Source: JAPLDA01 sp043787975 (GTDB taxonomy: Bacteria; Bacteroidota; Bacteroidia; AKYH767-A; 2013-40CM-41-45). From it: a stretch of 64,000 nt of DNA. Below, piece after piece: positions 43,805-52,631 of this stretch; positions within the stretch are counted from its first letter, which is position 1; every line of letters starts with the position of its first letter. The translations under genes were made by a program, and so were the position numbers. Under the pieces are notes generated by a model that did not search any database, had not been told where the DNA came from, and saw nothing but the letters and a program-made list of their open reading frames with translations. The DNA lies in the NCBI GenBank assembly GCA_043787975.1, contig JAYVUK010000007.1, forward strand, positions 28,119-92,118, written 5' to 3'.

Positions 43805-45208
43805 CTAGTCGCTTCCTTTCATGGATTCTTTCCTGCCTAACGCAACCGAACGGTTGTTATAAATAGCAGCCATGCGTTTGTCGCCCGAAAAAGAATATGC
43901 TTTCGCCAGGCTTTCATACGCAATGGTTGATGCAGGATGCATGTCAATGTTTAACTTCAATAGTTTGATGGCTTCATCGTAACGCAGATGCCGCAACAAT
44001 GCTGTTGCAAAGCTATCCACATGATTTTCTGTTGCAGGATATTGATTCAGGGAAATCCGATCTGTGTTCCCGGTAATGTGAGACGCAATAAAAACGAATT
44101 CCTTCCTGATAAAATTAATCTTTCTCATAAAATTATCATACGGAATAGTTCCGTCAATGAGATCTGTTTCATATGCTGACATGCATTTGTTTAAATACTC
44201 AAAAGCATTCACAGGTTTAAACGTTTTCCGGCTGTAGTCTTTCAGGTATTTATCACCCTGAACCAGGAAAACAGTATCGCCATCGTGGTTAATAATTTCA
44301 TCAAAGCTCATCAGTGAAGCCAGTGCGATCTGGGAATAATTCTGAGATTGATTTTTAAAACGTCCACATTCGGTCTGCCAGATCTGCATGAATAAATCCA
44401 CGCCGCCTTTTGACGGATTCAACTGCTCAATCACACAATGGACACTTCCCGCTCCTGCATGATACGCGTGCAATACGAGCAAACGAAACCATAAATCAGC
44501 TTCATTGTAAGTAATGCTGCGTTCGTTCAAATATTGCTTTACATAGGCAACGCAAGATTTGTTTAACAACTTCGCAGCCACACGAGCCGCTTTTTCAAGA
44601 TCAGTTCTGTCATCACGCGACCTGGAAACCTTCAATCCATACTTGCGTGCAACGGAAGCCATCAACTGAAACGGGCCATTTGCACCGACATATGATTTCG
44701 ATTTATTCTTTCCGGGACTCTCGATTAAGAGAATCGCCTGTGCATAAAACGGATCACAGTTATTTTCGCAGAATACTCGAATCGCTTTGCTGACGTCAGG
44801 CAACACCTTTTTCAATTCATAAAATTCACTTTTCCCTGAAGTAACAAACAAATTTGTACCTGCATCATAGCAATACGCTGAGCAAACGCTGTCTTTGTAT
44901 CGCGTTTTCTCCAATTCATTTTGATTCATCCAGATAGAACGGGAAACCTTGTCGAGCGGTTTGCGGCACGATGCTACATTGATGATGCATGAATCGCTGT
45001 TCATGCAGATAATATCTTTCCAGAATTTTGCCTGCGCAAGCGTGTCCCATCCTTCTTTGTAAAGAGATGAATCGTTGACAAAACTAAGATGTGCGGTATC
45101 GTTATATGAAATCACCACTTTATTCACCAACTGAAATGAACCGTCAGTTTGTGAAAAAGCAACCGATGAATAAACTAAAAAAAGAAAAATAAAACTTATT
45201 CTCGACAT
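43805..45208 (-). CDS. Lytic transglycosylase with SLT domain
   Basis: 467 residues with a signal peptide (about 1-19). The SLT fold is central: AQAILLIESPGKNKSKSYVGANGPFQLMASVARKYGL, with the catalytic Glu in LIESPG. A C-terminal helical region with a TPR-like repeat follows (KLNIDMHPASTIAYESLAKAYSFSGDKRMAAIYNNR). It should cleave the glycan strands of peptidoglycan in the periplasm, releasing anhydromuropeptides. The partner of the cut is unknown. No LysM domain is visible. Confidence 0.85.
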   Translation of the reverse strand: MSRISFIFLFLVYSSVAFSQTDGSFQLVNKVVISYNDTAHLSFVNDSSLYKEGWDTLAQAKFWKDIICMNSDSCIINVASCRKPLDKVSRSIWMNQNELEKTRYKDSVCSAYCYDAGTNLFVTSGKSEFYELKKVLPDVSKAIRVFCENNCDPFYAQAILLIESPGKNKSKSYVGANGPFQLMASVARKYGLKVSRSRDDRTDLEKAARVAAKLLNKSCVAYVKQYLNERSITYNEADLWFRLLVLHAYHAGAGSVHCVIEQLNPSKGGVDLFMQIWQTECGRFKNQSQNYSQIALASLMSFDEIINHDGDTVFLVQGDKYLKDYSRKTFKPVNAFEYLNKCMSAYETDLIDGTIPYDNFMRKINFIRKEFVFIASHITGNTDRISLNQYPATENHVDSFATALLRHLRYDEAIKLLKLNIDMHPASTIAYESLAKAYSFSGDKRMAAIYNNRSVALGRKESMKGSD

Positions 45209-45329
45209 CGTGTGAGACGTTAATTAAATAATAAATGATTTCCTGAATGGATACGCGTAATCAAATACGATGTTAGTGAAAAAATATTGTGCTTCTTACA
45301 GTTTATCCGTTATTAATAAACAGTTCGGG

Positions 45330-45353
45330 GTTCGGAGACACTTTTCTCCGAAC
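45330..45353 (-). terminator. Hairpin downstream of hpf
   Basis: Arms GTTCGGAG (45330-45337) and CTCCGAAC (45346-45353) around an 8-nt loop. It sits about 30 bp beyond the hpf stop on the minus strand. A second, stutter-like half copy (gttcgggg) lies just left of it. There is no strong T-run on either side. Confidence 0.5.
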
Positions 45354-45382
45354 TCCTAACCAAATACTAAATACCAAATACA

Positions 45383-45682
45383 TCACAATCCGCGCATCTT
45401 TTCTTTATGCCGCACAATCTGGCGGGAAAGAGAATCTACACAAAGATCAGTAGCTTCTTCAAAAGTTTTGCGTTGTTCTTTTGCAATGAGGTCATTGCCG
45501 GGCAACTGAATTTTAATCTGAACAATTTTATTTTGCATATCGTTCGCTTTATCCAGCTTGAGGAAAACTTCTCCGCTGATAATCTGATCGTAGAAATGAA
45601 CAAGCTTGTCTACTTTTTCCTGGATAAAGTCAAGCAACTTACTGTCTGCATCGAAATGAATTGACTGTACTCTGATTTTCAT
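45383..45682 (-). CDS. hpf: Ribosome hibernation promoting factor, short form
   Basis: 99 residues of the HPF/YfiA family: MKIRVQSIHFDADSKLLDFIQEKVDKL, then EVFLKLDK and NKIVQIKIQLPGNDLIAKEQRKTFEEA. It lacks the C-terminal dimerisation domain of long HPF. It binds the small subunit at the decoding site in slow growth. The start is preceded by a perfect Shine-Dalgarno AAAGGAGG, a rarity in this phylum (next feature). It is the last gene after xerC, 20 nt away. Confidence 0.93.
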   Translation of the reverse strand: MKIRVQSIHFDADSKLLDFIQEKVDKLVHFYDQIISGEVFLKLDKANDMQNKIVQIKIQLPGNDLIAKEQRKTFEEATDLCVDSLSRQIVRHKEKMRGL

Positions 45683-45689
45683 ATGTATT

Positions 45690-45697
45690 CCTCCTTT
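45690..45697 (-). promoter_or_regulatory. Strong Shine-Dalgarno sequence of hpf
   Basis: AAAGGAGG on the minus strand, 7 nt before the hpf ATG. Of the starts I inspected in this window, it is the only one with AGGAGG at a normal distance. Confidence 0.9.
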
Positions 45698-45702
45698 AAA
45701 TT

Positions 45703-46584
45703 TTACGCTCTCGGATGAGCCTGTTTATAAACTTTCTTTAATTTTTCAATCGTGTTGTGCGTGTATACCTGTGTAGCGCTCAGGTTGGCATGACCCAAAA
45801 TTTCTTTAATGCTGTTGATATCGGCACCGTGATTCAGCATGTGCGTTGCAAAGGTGTGACGCAATACGTGGGGACTTTTTTTATCGAGAGTGGTTACCTG
45901 GCCCAAACGTTTCGTCACAATCCTGTAAACAAGTTTCTGGTAAATCGGTTTTCCTTTGTCAGTCACAAAAAGATGGTTGATCGGTTGCGAAAAATTTTCT
46001 TTCTTCCTGCCCAGGTATTCATCAATCACATGCCTGAGTGTATTTGTAAACGGAATGATGCGTTCTTTGTTTCTTTTTCCCAGGACTTTTATCTGGCAGT
46101 TAGTCAAATCAATATCGGTTTCTTTGAGGTTCACGAGTTCCGTGAGACGCATGCCTGTTGCATAAAATAATTCAAGCATGAGTTTGTCGCGGTCAGCTTC
46201 GTATCCTTCTCCAAAATCAACCTGGTCAAAAAGCAAATCCATTTTCGCTTCATCCACAAAAACAGGAAGCCGTTTGGACGTTTTCGGAGATTGTATTTTC
46301 AACATCGGGTTTGTGGTAACCGTTCCGTTGCGAATCAAAAATTTGTAAAAAGTTTTTAACGTAGTGATCTTTCGGTTGATGGATCGGGGCGATACTTTTG
46401 CTTCCATCATGCTCACAATCCAAGAACGAATCATCGGGTGATTCACTTCCGTGATTTCTGTTACCTCGTACGTTTTTTTCTGGTAACTGAAAAACTGATC
46501 CAGGTCATTTTCGTACGCCAAAATGGTGTGCGGAGAAAACCGCTTTTCAAATTTTATGTATTGCAGAAAACGCTGAACGCTCAT
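45703..46584 (-). CDS. xerC: Tyrosine recombinase XerC
   Basis: 293 residues. The SAM-like N-domain (SVQRFLQYIKFEKRFSPHTILAYENDLDQF) is followed by the catalytic domain with Arg in ATGMRLTEL, Lys region IKVLGKRNKERIIP, the HxxR motif HVLRHTFATHML, LGHANLSATQ and the nucleophile Tyr in VYTHNT. It resolves chromosome dimers at dif, with XerD or as a lone Xer. The gene lies between rpsU and hpf, as is usual in the phylum. I start at the ATG at 46584; the earlier start adds 12 residues from the hairpin spacer. Confidence 0.94.
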   Translation of the reverse strand: MSVQRFLQYIKFEKRFSPHTILAYENDLDQFFSYQKKTYEVTEITEVNHPMIRSWIVSMMEAKVSPRSINRKITTLKTFYKFLIRNGTVTTNPMLKIQSPKTSKRLPVFVDEAKMDLLFDQVDFGEGYEADRDKLMLELFYATGMRLTELVNLKETDIDLTNCQIKVLGKRNKERIIPFTNTLRHVIDEYLGRKKENFSQPINHLFVTDKGKPIYQKLVYRIVTKRLGQVTTLDKKSPHVLRHTFATHMLNHGADINSIKEILGHANLSATQVYTHNTIEKLKKVYKQAHPRA

Positions 46585-46593
46585 ACGGACAAT

Positions 46594-46640
46594 AAAAAAG
46601 AGAGAGAAATCATCCGCCACAGGCGGAGCAATTTCTCTCT
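46594..46640 (-). terminator. Intrinsic terminator between rpsU and xerC
   Basis: On the minus strand: arms AGAGAGAAAT / ATTTCTCTCT (46631-46640 and 46601-46610) with an inner stem TCCGCC / GGCGGA and then TTTTTT. The U-run ends about 10 nt before the xerC ATG. It should stop much of the rpsU transcript just before xerC. Confidence 0.8.
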
Positions 46641-46731
46641 CTATTGAATTTCTTTGCCAACAAATTTCATGATAACGGTGTTATCAATCGTTGGCTAAAG
46701 ATACGTTTTATTTCTTCGGAAGTTCGAAGAA

Positions 46732-46926
46732 TTATAAAATGCCCTGGCGTCTCAAATCCTGAAGGTAACGCGCATGAATGATTTCCTGGCGTCTTTCAAC
46801 AGAAGGTTTTTCAAATGCCTGGCGTCTGCGAAGCTCACGCACAACACCTGTTTTTTCAAATTTTTTCTTGAACTTCTTTAACGCCTTGTCAATCGGTTCG
46901 TTTTCTTTAATGGGTACAATAATCAT
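46732..46926 (-). CDS. rpsU: 30S ribosomal protein S21
   Basis: 64 residues: MIIVPIKENEPIDKALKKFKKKFEKTGVVRELRRRQAFEKPSVERR fits bS21 over its whole length. In Bacteroidota this protein helps hide the anti-Shine-Dalgarno of 16S rRNA. I start at the ATG at 46926; an in-frame extension upstream lies in the promoter. A clean TTG-N19-TATTTTTG promoter is just upstream. There is no Shine-Dalgarno before this gene. Confidence 0.96.
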   Translation of the reverse strand: MIIVPIKENEPIDKALKKFKKKFEKTGVVRELRRRQAFEKPSVERRQEIIHARYLQDLRRQGIL

Positions 46927-46947
46927 GTAGTATCTTATTTGGGAGTG

Positions 46948-46977
46948 CAAAAATAAAGATTTTTCTGAAACGTGCAA
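46948..46977 (-). promoter_or_regulatory. rpsU promoter
   Basis: TTG (46975-46977), exactly 19 bp, then TATTTTTG (46948-46955) on the minus strand: a near-ideal Bacteroidota -33/-7 promoter. The expected leader is about 15 nt. Confidence 0.7.
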
Positions 46978-47014
46978 AAAATAAGGTAACTATATATCAC
47001 TTTGCACAAAATAT

Positions 47015-47143
47015 TTATTTTTTATTGCTATTTCTCGTTTTCCAAAGGAACAAAACCATCACGATAACAAATACAGTAAGGGTTACTGCAATATTAATTT
47101 TGGCAGCCGAAGGACGTTCCAGGAATGAAGAAAGTAAAATCAT
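47015..47143 (-). CDS. Small single-TM protein, unknown
   Basis: A 42-residue frame: start MILLSSFLERPSAAK, then a clear TM helix (INIAVTLTVFVIVMVLFLW) and a basic tail KTRNSNKK. Hydrophobicity and the positive end fit a real membrane peptide. It lies between the PNGase gene and the rpsU promoter and has no visible Shine-Dalgarno. I do not recognise it. It could be a regulator-size membrane protein or chance. Confidence 0.5.
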   Translation of the reverse strand: MILLSSFLERPSAAKINIAVTLTVFVIVMVLFLWKTRNSNKK

Positions 47144-47195
47144 TTCAGAAGAAAAAATTGGAAATAAACACGGCTAAATACATTTTGTATCCCAA

Positions 47196-49115
47196 CTATT
47201 CTATAACCAGTCTTTTGGTGATAACCGAGGAATTGGTCTTTAAAGTAACATAATAGACTCCTGCAGACTTCCCTCCAAGATCAAAGTTTAAAATATCGTT
47301 GTTGAAGTTTGAATAGGACTTTTCTATTACTTTCTTTCCATCCATTGAAAAGAATGAAACCGTTAAGTCTTCAGGTTTTGGAAGAGCGATGTCAAGTGTG
47401 ACCGTTCCGGTTGAGGGATTCGGATATGCCCTGAAGAAAACATCTCGTCTGATCTCTTCGACAGGAGTAGAAAATCCAACGGTAAATGACTGACCAATCT
47501 GTGTTCCAAAATCGGCTTGAAAGGTTGTGAAAATCTGGGTATTTGTTGCGGATCGAATCATGCAATAACCGGCTCCGTCAGTATTCCCGCCAAACGACAA
47601 CCCATCCTTTCCTGAATCATTCATAGTGAAATTGTAACATCCGTCTGCAAGACTTATCGTGTCGCGATAAATTGTATTTGCAGTGAGAGGAAGAATCCGC
47701 TGCGCGACAATTGCACCACTTTCGTCACGTATCTTCCAGGTCGTTTCTGAACCGGCATTGTTTGTTCTTAAAAGAACGACAATCTGGTTTGGCATTGTTG
47801 CCACATACGCTACATGTGAATACATGGTATCGTTCGAGGCATAGTCATCATTGCTTCCGTTCGGATTGTTTACAAAAACTTCAAACTCATAGTCATTTCC
47901 TGTTGTTGATGTTCCCCAACTGATCGGACCCAGTGTTACCTGCTGTGTATCTAAAAAATTAAGCGTGCCTGTCCAATTGAATGTATTCATAACTCCTCCT
48001 CTGATACCATAATGAATATCAAGACTTGTGAGCTGGGTTGATCCTGTATTTTTTATGACCACCACGGGATGACTGCAAACCGGGTTAAACCTGTTGTAAT
48101 TAAAAAAAGTATTCGGAGAAATAATATCATCCACCGATGCGTCGAGTATAAAATTCGGAGCGCTGTAAGTAATGAGTTGAGATGATAAATAATAACCGGG
48201 ATTCTGTCCGGAGACTGCGTTTGTATATGCATCAAAGTTCATATCCAACATCATCGAATCGCCCGGTGTCATGTATGGAGTAAGGTTATAGGTTTTTATC
48301 AATGTCTTTTCTCCCGGACACCAGTTTGCCCGATCATAAATCCATGTACCGGCCTGGTGATACAAGGCATTCATTCCACAATCAGTCCTCCATATCTGCT
48401 GGTTGAATCGCTGAACTCCGTCTACAAAAATATGATAGCTGCGGTTGCAGAACTCTGCGCAATTACTTGTTCCCGCACCATGACCTGAAGGAATGATGCG
48501 CATCATCGCCATTTTTTCGGCAGTGTCTGTATCAAATGTAATCGGTGGAAAATGATTTTCAATCGGATCACCTGTATTGCCATACGAAAAATAATTTGCG
48601 CCGTCACTGTAAATGTTGCGAACGCGAAGAGGAGTTCTCGGAGGTATTCCTTCAATCATCTGAAAGTTAAGCGAGAGTGCAAAGCCATCTGACCATCCGT
48701 CATAGAACGCACGCAGTTCCACTGAATCACGAAGTATGTCCTGGTAATCGGTCACATCAAAAACCCAGGTGTTGCTCCAGGTTTGTCCGTAATTGCCGCC
48801 ATATGGAGTCATGCATCGTGCAAGTTCTATTTTTTCAATTGTATCATTCAACCCTCCTGTATGATGCAAAGCTTCCACCGTAACAGTATAATCCCACCCA
48901 CTGCAAGCCGGAAAAGGACAGCCCAACTTAAAATCAAGTAATACTTTCCGAAAGGTTGTACCTGATCCAGGGAAAATTCCCCAGACCTTGTACTCACCAT
49001 GGCTGCCCATGTGAACAGTGTCGTGCGCCTGCACAAAAGTAGTATCTCCGATACTTGCAACAGTACTAAATTTCAGGAGGAATAAAGCAACAAACGGAAG
49101 TAGTAATTTTTTCAT
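47196..49115 (-). CDS. T9SS-secreted PNGase F-like glycoamidase
   Basis: 639 residues: signal peptide (about 1-23), two PNGase F-type jelly-roll domains, then a type A T9SS sorting domain (YPNPSTGTVTLDIALPKPE ... GVYYVTLKTNSSVITKRL). Landmarks shared with PNGase F include ACSGWDYTVTV (WD where PNGase F has catalytic Asp60), SNCAEFCNRSYH (Glu of CAEWC, Glu206) and GTWIYDRANWCPG. The region of Glu118 reads FYDGW rather than TETW, so full activity is not certain. It would remove N-glycans from extracellular glycoproteins. It is divergent from the DUF5916 gene. Confidence 0.85.
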   Translation of the reverse strand: MKKLLLPFVALFLLKFSTVASIGDTTFVQAHDTVHMGSHGEYKVWGIFPGSGTTFRKVLLDFKLGCPFPACSGWDYTVTVEALHHTGGLNDTIEKIELARCMTPYGGNYGQTWSNTWVFDVTDYQDILRDSVELRAFYDGWSDGFALSLNFQMIEGIPPRTPLRVRNIYSDGANYFSYGNTGDPIENHFPPITFDTDTAEKMAMMRIIPSGHGAGTSNCAEFCNRSYHIFVDGVQRFNQQIWRTDCGMNALYHQAGTWIYDRANWCPGEKTLIKTYNLTPYMTPGDSMMLDMNFDAYTNAVSGQNPGYYLSSQLITYSAPNFILDASVDDIISPNTFFNYNRFNPVCSHPVVVIKNTGSTQLTSLDIHYGIRGGVMNTFNWTGTLNFLDTQQVTLGPISWGTSTTGNDYEFEVFVNNPNGSNDDYASNDTMYSHVAYVATMPNQIVVLLRTNNAGSETTWKIRDESGAIVAQRILPLTANTIYRDTISLADGCYNFTMNDSGKDGLSFGGNTDGAGYCMIRSATNTQIFTTFQADFGTQIGQSFTVGFSTPVEEIRRDVFFRAYPNPSTGTVTLDIALPKPEDLTVSFFSMDGKKVIEKSYSNFNNDILNFDLGGKSAGVYYVTLKTNSSVITKRLVIE

Positions 49116-49158
49116 CGAATAATTTTTATGAGAAATCATTTTGTTCTATCTCAGTTTA

Positions 49159-49166
49159 CAAAAGTA
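49159..49166 (-). promoter_or_regulatory. Candidate -7 element for the PNGase gene
   Basis: TACTTTTG on the minus strand, 44 bp before the start at 49115. No clear -33 TTG at 19 bp. The rest of the 257-bp divergent spacer is A+T-rich with no other signal. Confidence 0.35.
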
Positions 49167-49372
49167 AATTAAATAAAACAGAGTTGTTTTTTATGTTTCA
49201 CAAAAACAAAACTGTCAGGGTTTTTCTTCTTTAACATTTAACAACATTTATAAAAACATTAACTTCTTATTAATACAACCCTATTGGGTGTTATGCTTAG
49301 TTTTATCAACGGAGAAAAACAAAGCACTGATTCATAAACTAAATCACACAACTAAATCACAAAACTTTTTCT

Positions 49373-51811
49373 ATGAAATACACTTTTACCTGTTTCCTGT
49401 TTTTAGTTTCCTCCCTCCTGTTTGGCAGTGATTCAACCAAGGTTTGCATGGCTTCAAGGGTTGCTGTCGCCCCAAAGATTGACGGAATACTGGATGATGA
49501 ATCCTGGTCGAAAGCAATCCCTGTAAATGACTTTGTGATGAACCGACCAAAAGAAGGTGGTGTACCAACTCACCAGATGGAAGTGAAGGTGGTGTATGAT
49601 AATTATGCCGTGTATGTGGGAGCGATGATGTACGATAATCATCCTGACAGCATCTTGCATGAATTAGGAAACCGTGATGACAATGATTTGAATGCCGATG
49701 GTTTTCGGTTTGTCATTGACCCGTACAATAAGCGACAAGATGCATTTGATTTTGGTGTATCGGCAGCAGGAGTGCAGGCTGATTCAAAATTCAGCGACGG
49801 AATTTTTAATGCGGTTTGGGAAAGCGCCGTAAAGATTACGGACAAAGGCTGGAGTGTGGAAATGAAAATACCGTACTCCGCCATTCGGTTTCCGAAAAAA
49901 GCTGTACAGGAATGGGCTGTTCAATTTACGCGTTACATCCGCAGAACACGCGAATTTGACCAATGGTCGCTTACACCATCAACTGCTGCAAACTCTCAGG
50001 TATATTGGGGAACGTTGAAGGGAATTGAAAATATTGAAACTCCATTACGCCTTTCAATCACTCCGTACGCATCTTTTTATGCTGAACGTTCTCCTGATTT
50101 TTTATCAGACGGATCATACCAGTATTCAAATTCCTATTCCTATAACTATGGTGCGGATTTGAAATACGGAATTGATGATCGCTTCACACTTGACATGACG
50201 CTACTTCCTGATTTCGGACAGACACAATCAGATAACAAAATAAAAAACCTCAGCTACCGCGAAATCAATTACAATGAGAATCGTTCATTCTTTAAAGAGG
50301 GAACAGATATCTTTTCCAAGAACGGCTTGTTTTATACACGACGTATCGGCAAAACCCCTTCGCTGTTCTACTCTGTTCCGTATTCATTACAGGAAGGTGA
50401 AGAGTTAGAAGAAAATCCTTCTGAAGTCAAGTTGCTGAATGCTTTTAAAATTTCCGGTCGTAATAACAACGGACTTGGTATCGGACTATTCAATGCTGTT
50501 ACAAATAACATGTATGCAAGAATCAAGGAAGCAGACGGATCAGAGCGCAAAATATTAACAGAGCCGTTAACCAACTATAACGTGTTAGTCGTCGATCAGC
50601 AGATCAATAATTATTCGAAAGTGTATGCGATGAACACAAGCGTAATACGAGACAGGAAATTCAGCAACTCAGATGTCAGTCTTGTCGGATTTACACTTGC
50701 GGATAAAAAAAACAAATTTGCAACAGACGGATATTTTGCGATGAGCCAAACGTTCACGAAGAATGATACGTCCGATGTTCTTCAAACTACGTTAGGTAAC
50801 AAATATTTTTTCGGCTTGCGAAAAATCAGTGGAGTTTATCAATACGGAATCAGTGAAGCTCAGGTTTCTGATACATACAATCAACTTGATCTTGGCTATT
50901 ATACCAATCAAAACTATGCAAACACACGGGCGTATTTTACGTACTATCTTTTTCAGCCGTGGAAAATGTTCCGGGAAGGCAATGTGAATTTTGCGGTGGA
51001 TTACACGATCAATCCCGTCACCAAAGAAAGAACCTTGTTTGAATTGTATCTTGATGCCTTTGCAAACCTGTTAAGTTACAACGCTGTTTTTTTTGGAGGA
51101 GGATTGGTTCCTGTTGGAGGATTGGATTATTATGAACCGCGAATTCCCGGGCGGTTTAACAAAACTCAACGTATCTGGTATGCGTATGTTGGCGTGAGCA
51201 GTGATTACAGGAAACGTTTTGCGATTGATCTTAATTTTAACCCGAGTAATTTCATGGACAGGTTTGTTGCCGAAGGTTATAGCCTGAGCACTACTTTAAG
51301 GTATCGTTTCACGGATAAATTTACGTTGAAATTCACCAACAGCTACAATTATGATCCTTATAATTTCGGCGTAGCAGATTACTCTGATCCTGATCACATC
51401 ATCTTTGGGTTACGCATACTCCACACGTATGAAAATGTCCTTTCCGGGAAATTTATTTTCAAGAATGACATGGCACTTACATTAAATGCACGACATTATT
51501 GGGCTACAGGAAACTACAGGAAGTATCTTGATTTACAAAGTGACGGAGATTACACCGACAACACAACCTATAACTATAACAACAACTTTAACTATAATGT
51601 TTTTAATATAGATTTTGTGTATTCATGGCAGTTTGCGCCGGGAAGTAATTTATCCGTCGTATATAAGAATGCGATCGAAACGCAAACCGACCAGATACGG
51701 GAAAACCTATATGGTGATTTTAAAACAACCCTGAGAGCACCTCAGCTCAATAGTATTTCCATTAAGATTTTGTACTATCTTGACTATTCTTCGATCAAGA
51801 GAAAAGCGTGA
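49373..51811 (+). CDS. DUF5916 outer-membrane protein with CBM9-like N-domain
   Basis: 812 residues: signal peptide (about 1-20), a family 9 carbohydrate-binding-like domain (PKIDGILDDESWSKAIPVNDFVMNRP ... DGFRFVIDPYNKRQDAFDFGVSAAG), then a long strand-rich DUF5916 region that looks like an outer-membrane barrel (DFGQTQSDNKIKNLSYREINYNENRSFFKEG is the diagnostic part). It ends in aromatic strands. It is common in Bacteroidota, with unknown substrate. Its divergence from the PNGase F homologue may mean both act on glycoconjugates; that is inference. Confidence 0.85.
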   Translation: MKYTFTCFLFLVSSLLFGSDSTKVCMASRVAVAPKIDGILDDESWSKAIPVNDFVMNRPKEGGVPTHQMEVKVVYDNYAVYVGAMMYDNHPDSILHELGNRDDNDLNADGFRFVIDPYNKRQDAFDFGVSAAGVQADSKFSDGIFNAVWESAVKITDKGWSVEMKIPYSAIRFPKKAVQEWAVQFTRYIRRTREFDQWSLTPSTAANSQVYWGTLKGIENIETPLRLSITPYASFYAERSPDFLSDGSYQYSNSYSYNYGADLKYGIDDRFTLDMTLLPDFGQTQSDNKIKNLSYREINYNENRSFFKEGTDIFSKNGLFYTRRIGKTPSLFYSVPYSLQEGEELEENPSEVKLLNAFKISGRNNNGLGIGLFNAVTNNMYARIKEADGSERKILTEPLTNYNVLVVDQQINNYSKVYAMNTSVIRDRKFSNSDVSLVGFTLADKKNKFATDGYFAMSQTFTKNDTSDVLQTTLGNKYFFGLRKISGVYQYGISEAQVSDTYNQLDLGYYTNQNYANTRAYFTYYLFQPWKMFREGNVNFAVDYTINPVTKERTLFELYLDAFANLLSYNAVFFGGGLVPVGGLDYYEPRIPGRFNKTQRIWYAYVGVSSDYRKRFAIDLNFNPSNFMDRFVAEGYSLSTTLRYRFTDKFTLKFTNSYNYDPYNFGVADYSDPDHIIFGLRILHTYENVLSGKFIFKNDMALTLNARHYWATGNYRKYLDLQSDGDYTDNTTYNYNNNFNYNVFNIDFVYSWQFAPGSNLSVVYKNAIETQTDQIRENLYGDFKTTLRAPQLNSISIKILYYLDYSSIKRKA

Positions 51812-52076
51812 CATCTACGGGTAACGAATCAATGCGAGTATACAAATGGAGTCGAGCCCGTATTTAACATCCACTCAACAATCCTTCAATGAGGTTCTTT
51901 AATGAATAAAATGCACCTGTCCTTTTCATGTGGAAGCTGATTCAGTATATTTTTATAGAAAGTAAAAAGAGGTACTGTGGCAGAAGAGTTTTCCATGGCT
52001 TGATACAAACCATGATTGTCGAACAACTGTCAATCTCTGCGAAACCAAAAAACAGTAATGTGTTGCTGTTCGCTTT
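51812..52076. other. Spacer between DUF5916 and the carotenoid operon end
   Basis: 265 bp with no convincing gene. A 36-codon minus-strand frame (51886-51996) exists but has no support. Near 52053-52072 aacag...ctgtt can form a weak hairpin after the lipocalin stop. Confidence 0.4.
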
Positions 52077-52631
52077 TCAAATCTGAGGAGTGATCGAAAG
52101 TTTTGAAATATCAAACCCTTCTTGATTTAATCTTGAAATTATATTTTTATAAACACCCTGATACAACTTTGAAGTTCTTGAAAGAATCCATAAATATTTT
52201 TTATTCGGATGGCAAACCACGGCATAACTGTAATCATCTGCTAAATCAATGATCCAGTATTTTCCTTTAAAGGGCCAGAAAAATTGAACCTTAAGTTTAG
52301 AATTGTTTGAACCTTTATCAACAAATGCTTTTCCTTTAATTGAAATTTCCTTTCCGCTTACACTATCCTTTCTGCATCTGTTCAAAACAATTACATATCC
52401 TTTTTCGGTGAGTGTATATTCAGCAGTTGTGCAGTGGCAACCTTTCTGAAATCGTTGAGGGTAAGAAGCAATTTCATACCATTTACCTGCGTATTTCTTC
52501 AGGTCAACAGCCGGAACTGTTTGTAAAGTTTGTGCTTTTGATGCAGTGATCATAAGAAGAGAATTTAGGATGACAAAAAGGAAGCACTCTAAAGATATGC
52601 TTTCATCAGAATAAGGAATTAACTGTCTCAT
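52077..52631 (-). CDS. blc: Blc-type lipocalin
   Basis: 184 residues. An N-terminal hydrophobic segment (about 12-34, ending SKAQ) acts as a signal peptide. The barrel has the lipocalin start DLKKYAGKWYEIASYPQRFQKGC, the strand AEYTLTEKGYVIVLNRC and the closing YLWILSRT. It binds and carries lipids or carotenoid-like molecules in the periplasm or outer membrane. It starts inside the last 26 nt of the lycopene cyclase gene, so it belongs to the carotenoid operon. I start at 52631; the 12 residues before it are within the cyclase overlap. Confidence 0.9.
   Translation of the reverse strand: MRQLIPYSDESISLECFLFVILNSLLMITASKAQTLQTVPAVDLKKYAGKWYEIASYPQRFQKGCHCTTAEYTLTEKGYVIVLNRCRKDSVSGKEISIKGKAFVDKGSNNSKLKVQFFWPFKGKYWIIDLADDYSYAVVCHPNKKYLWILSRTSKLYQGVYKNIISRLNQEGFDISKLSITPQI

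Noticed and set aside
45209..45382. tRNA genes that often follow hpf in this phylum
   Set aside because: No cloverleaf or TTCGA-type T arm is present in these 174 bp, only a hairpin and stutter words.
51886..51996. 36-codon minus-strand frame after the lipocalin gene
   Set aside because: No leader, no family match and no start signal; too short to support.
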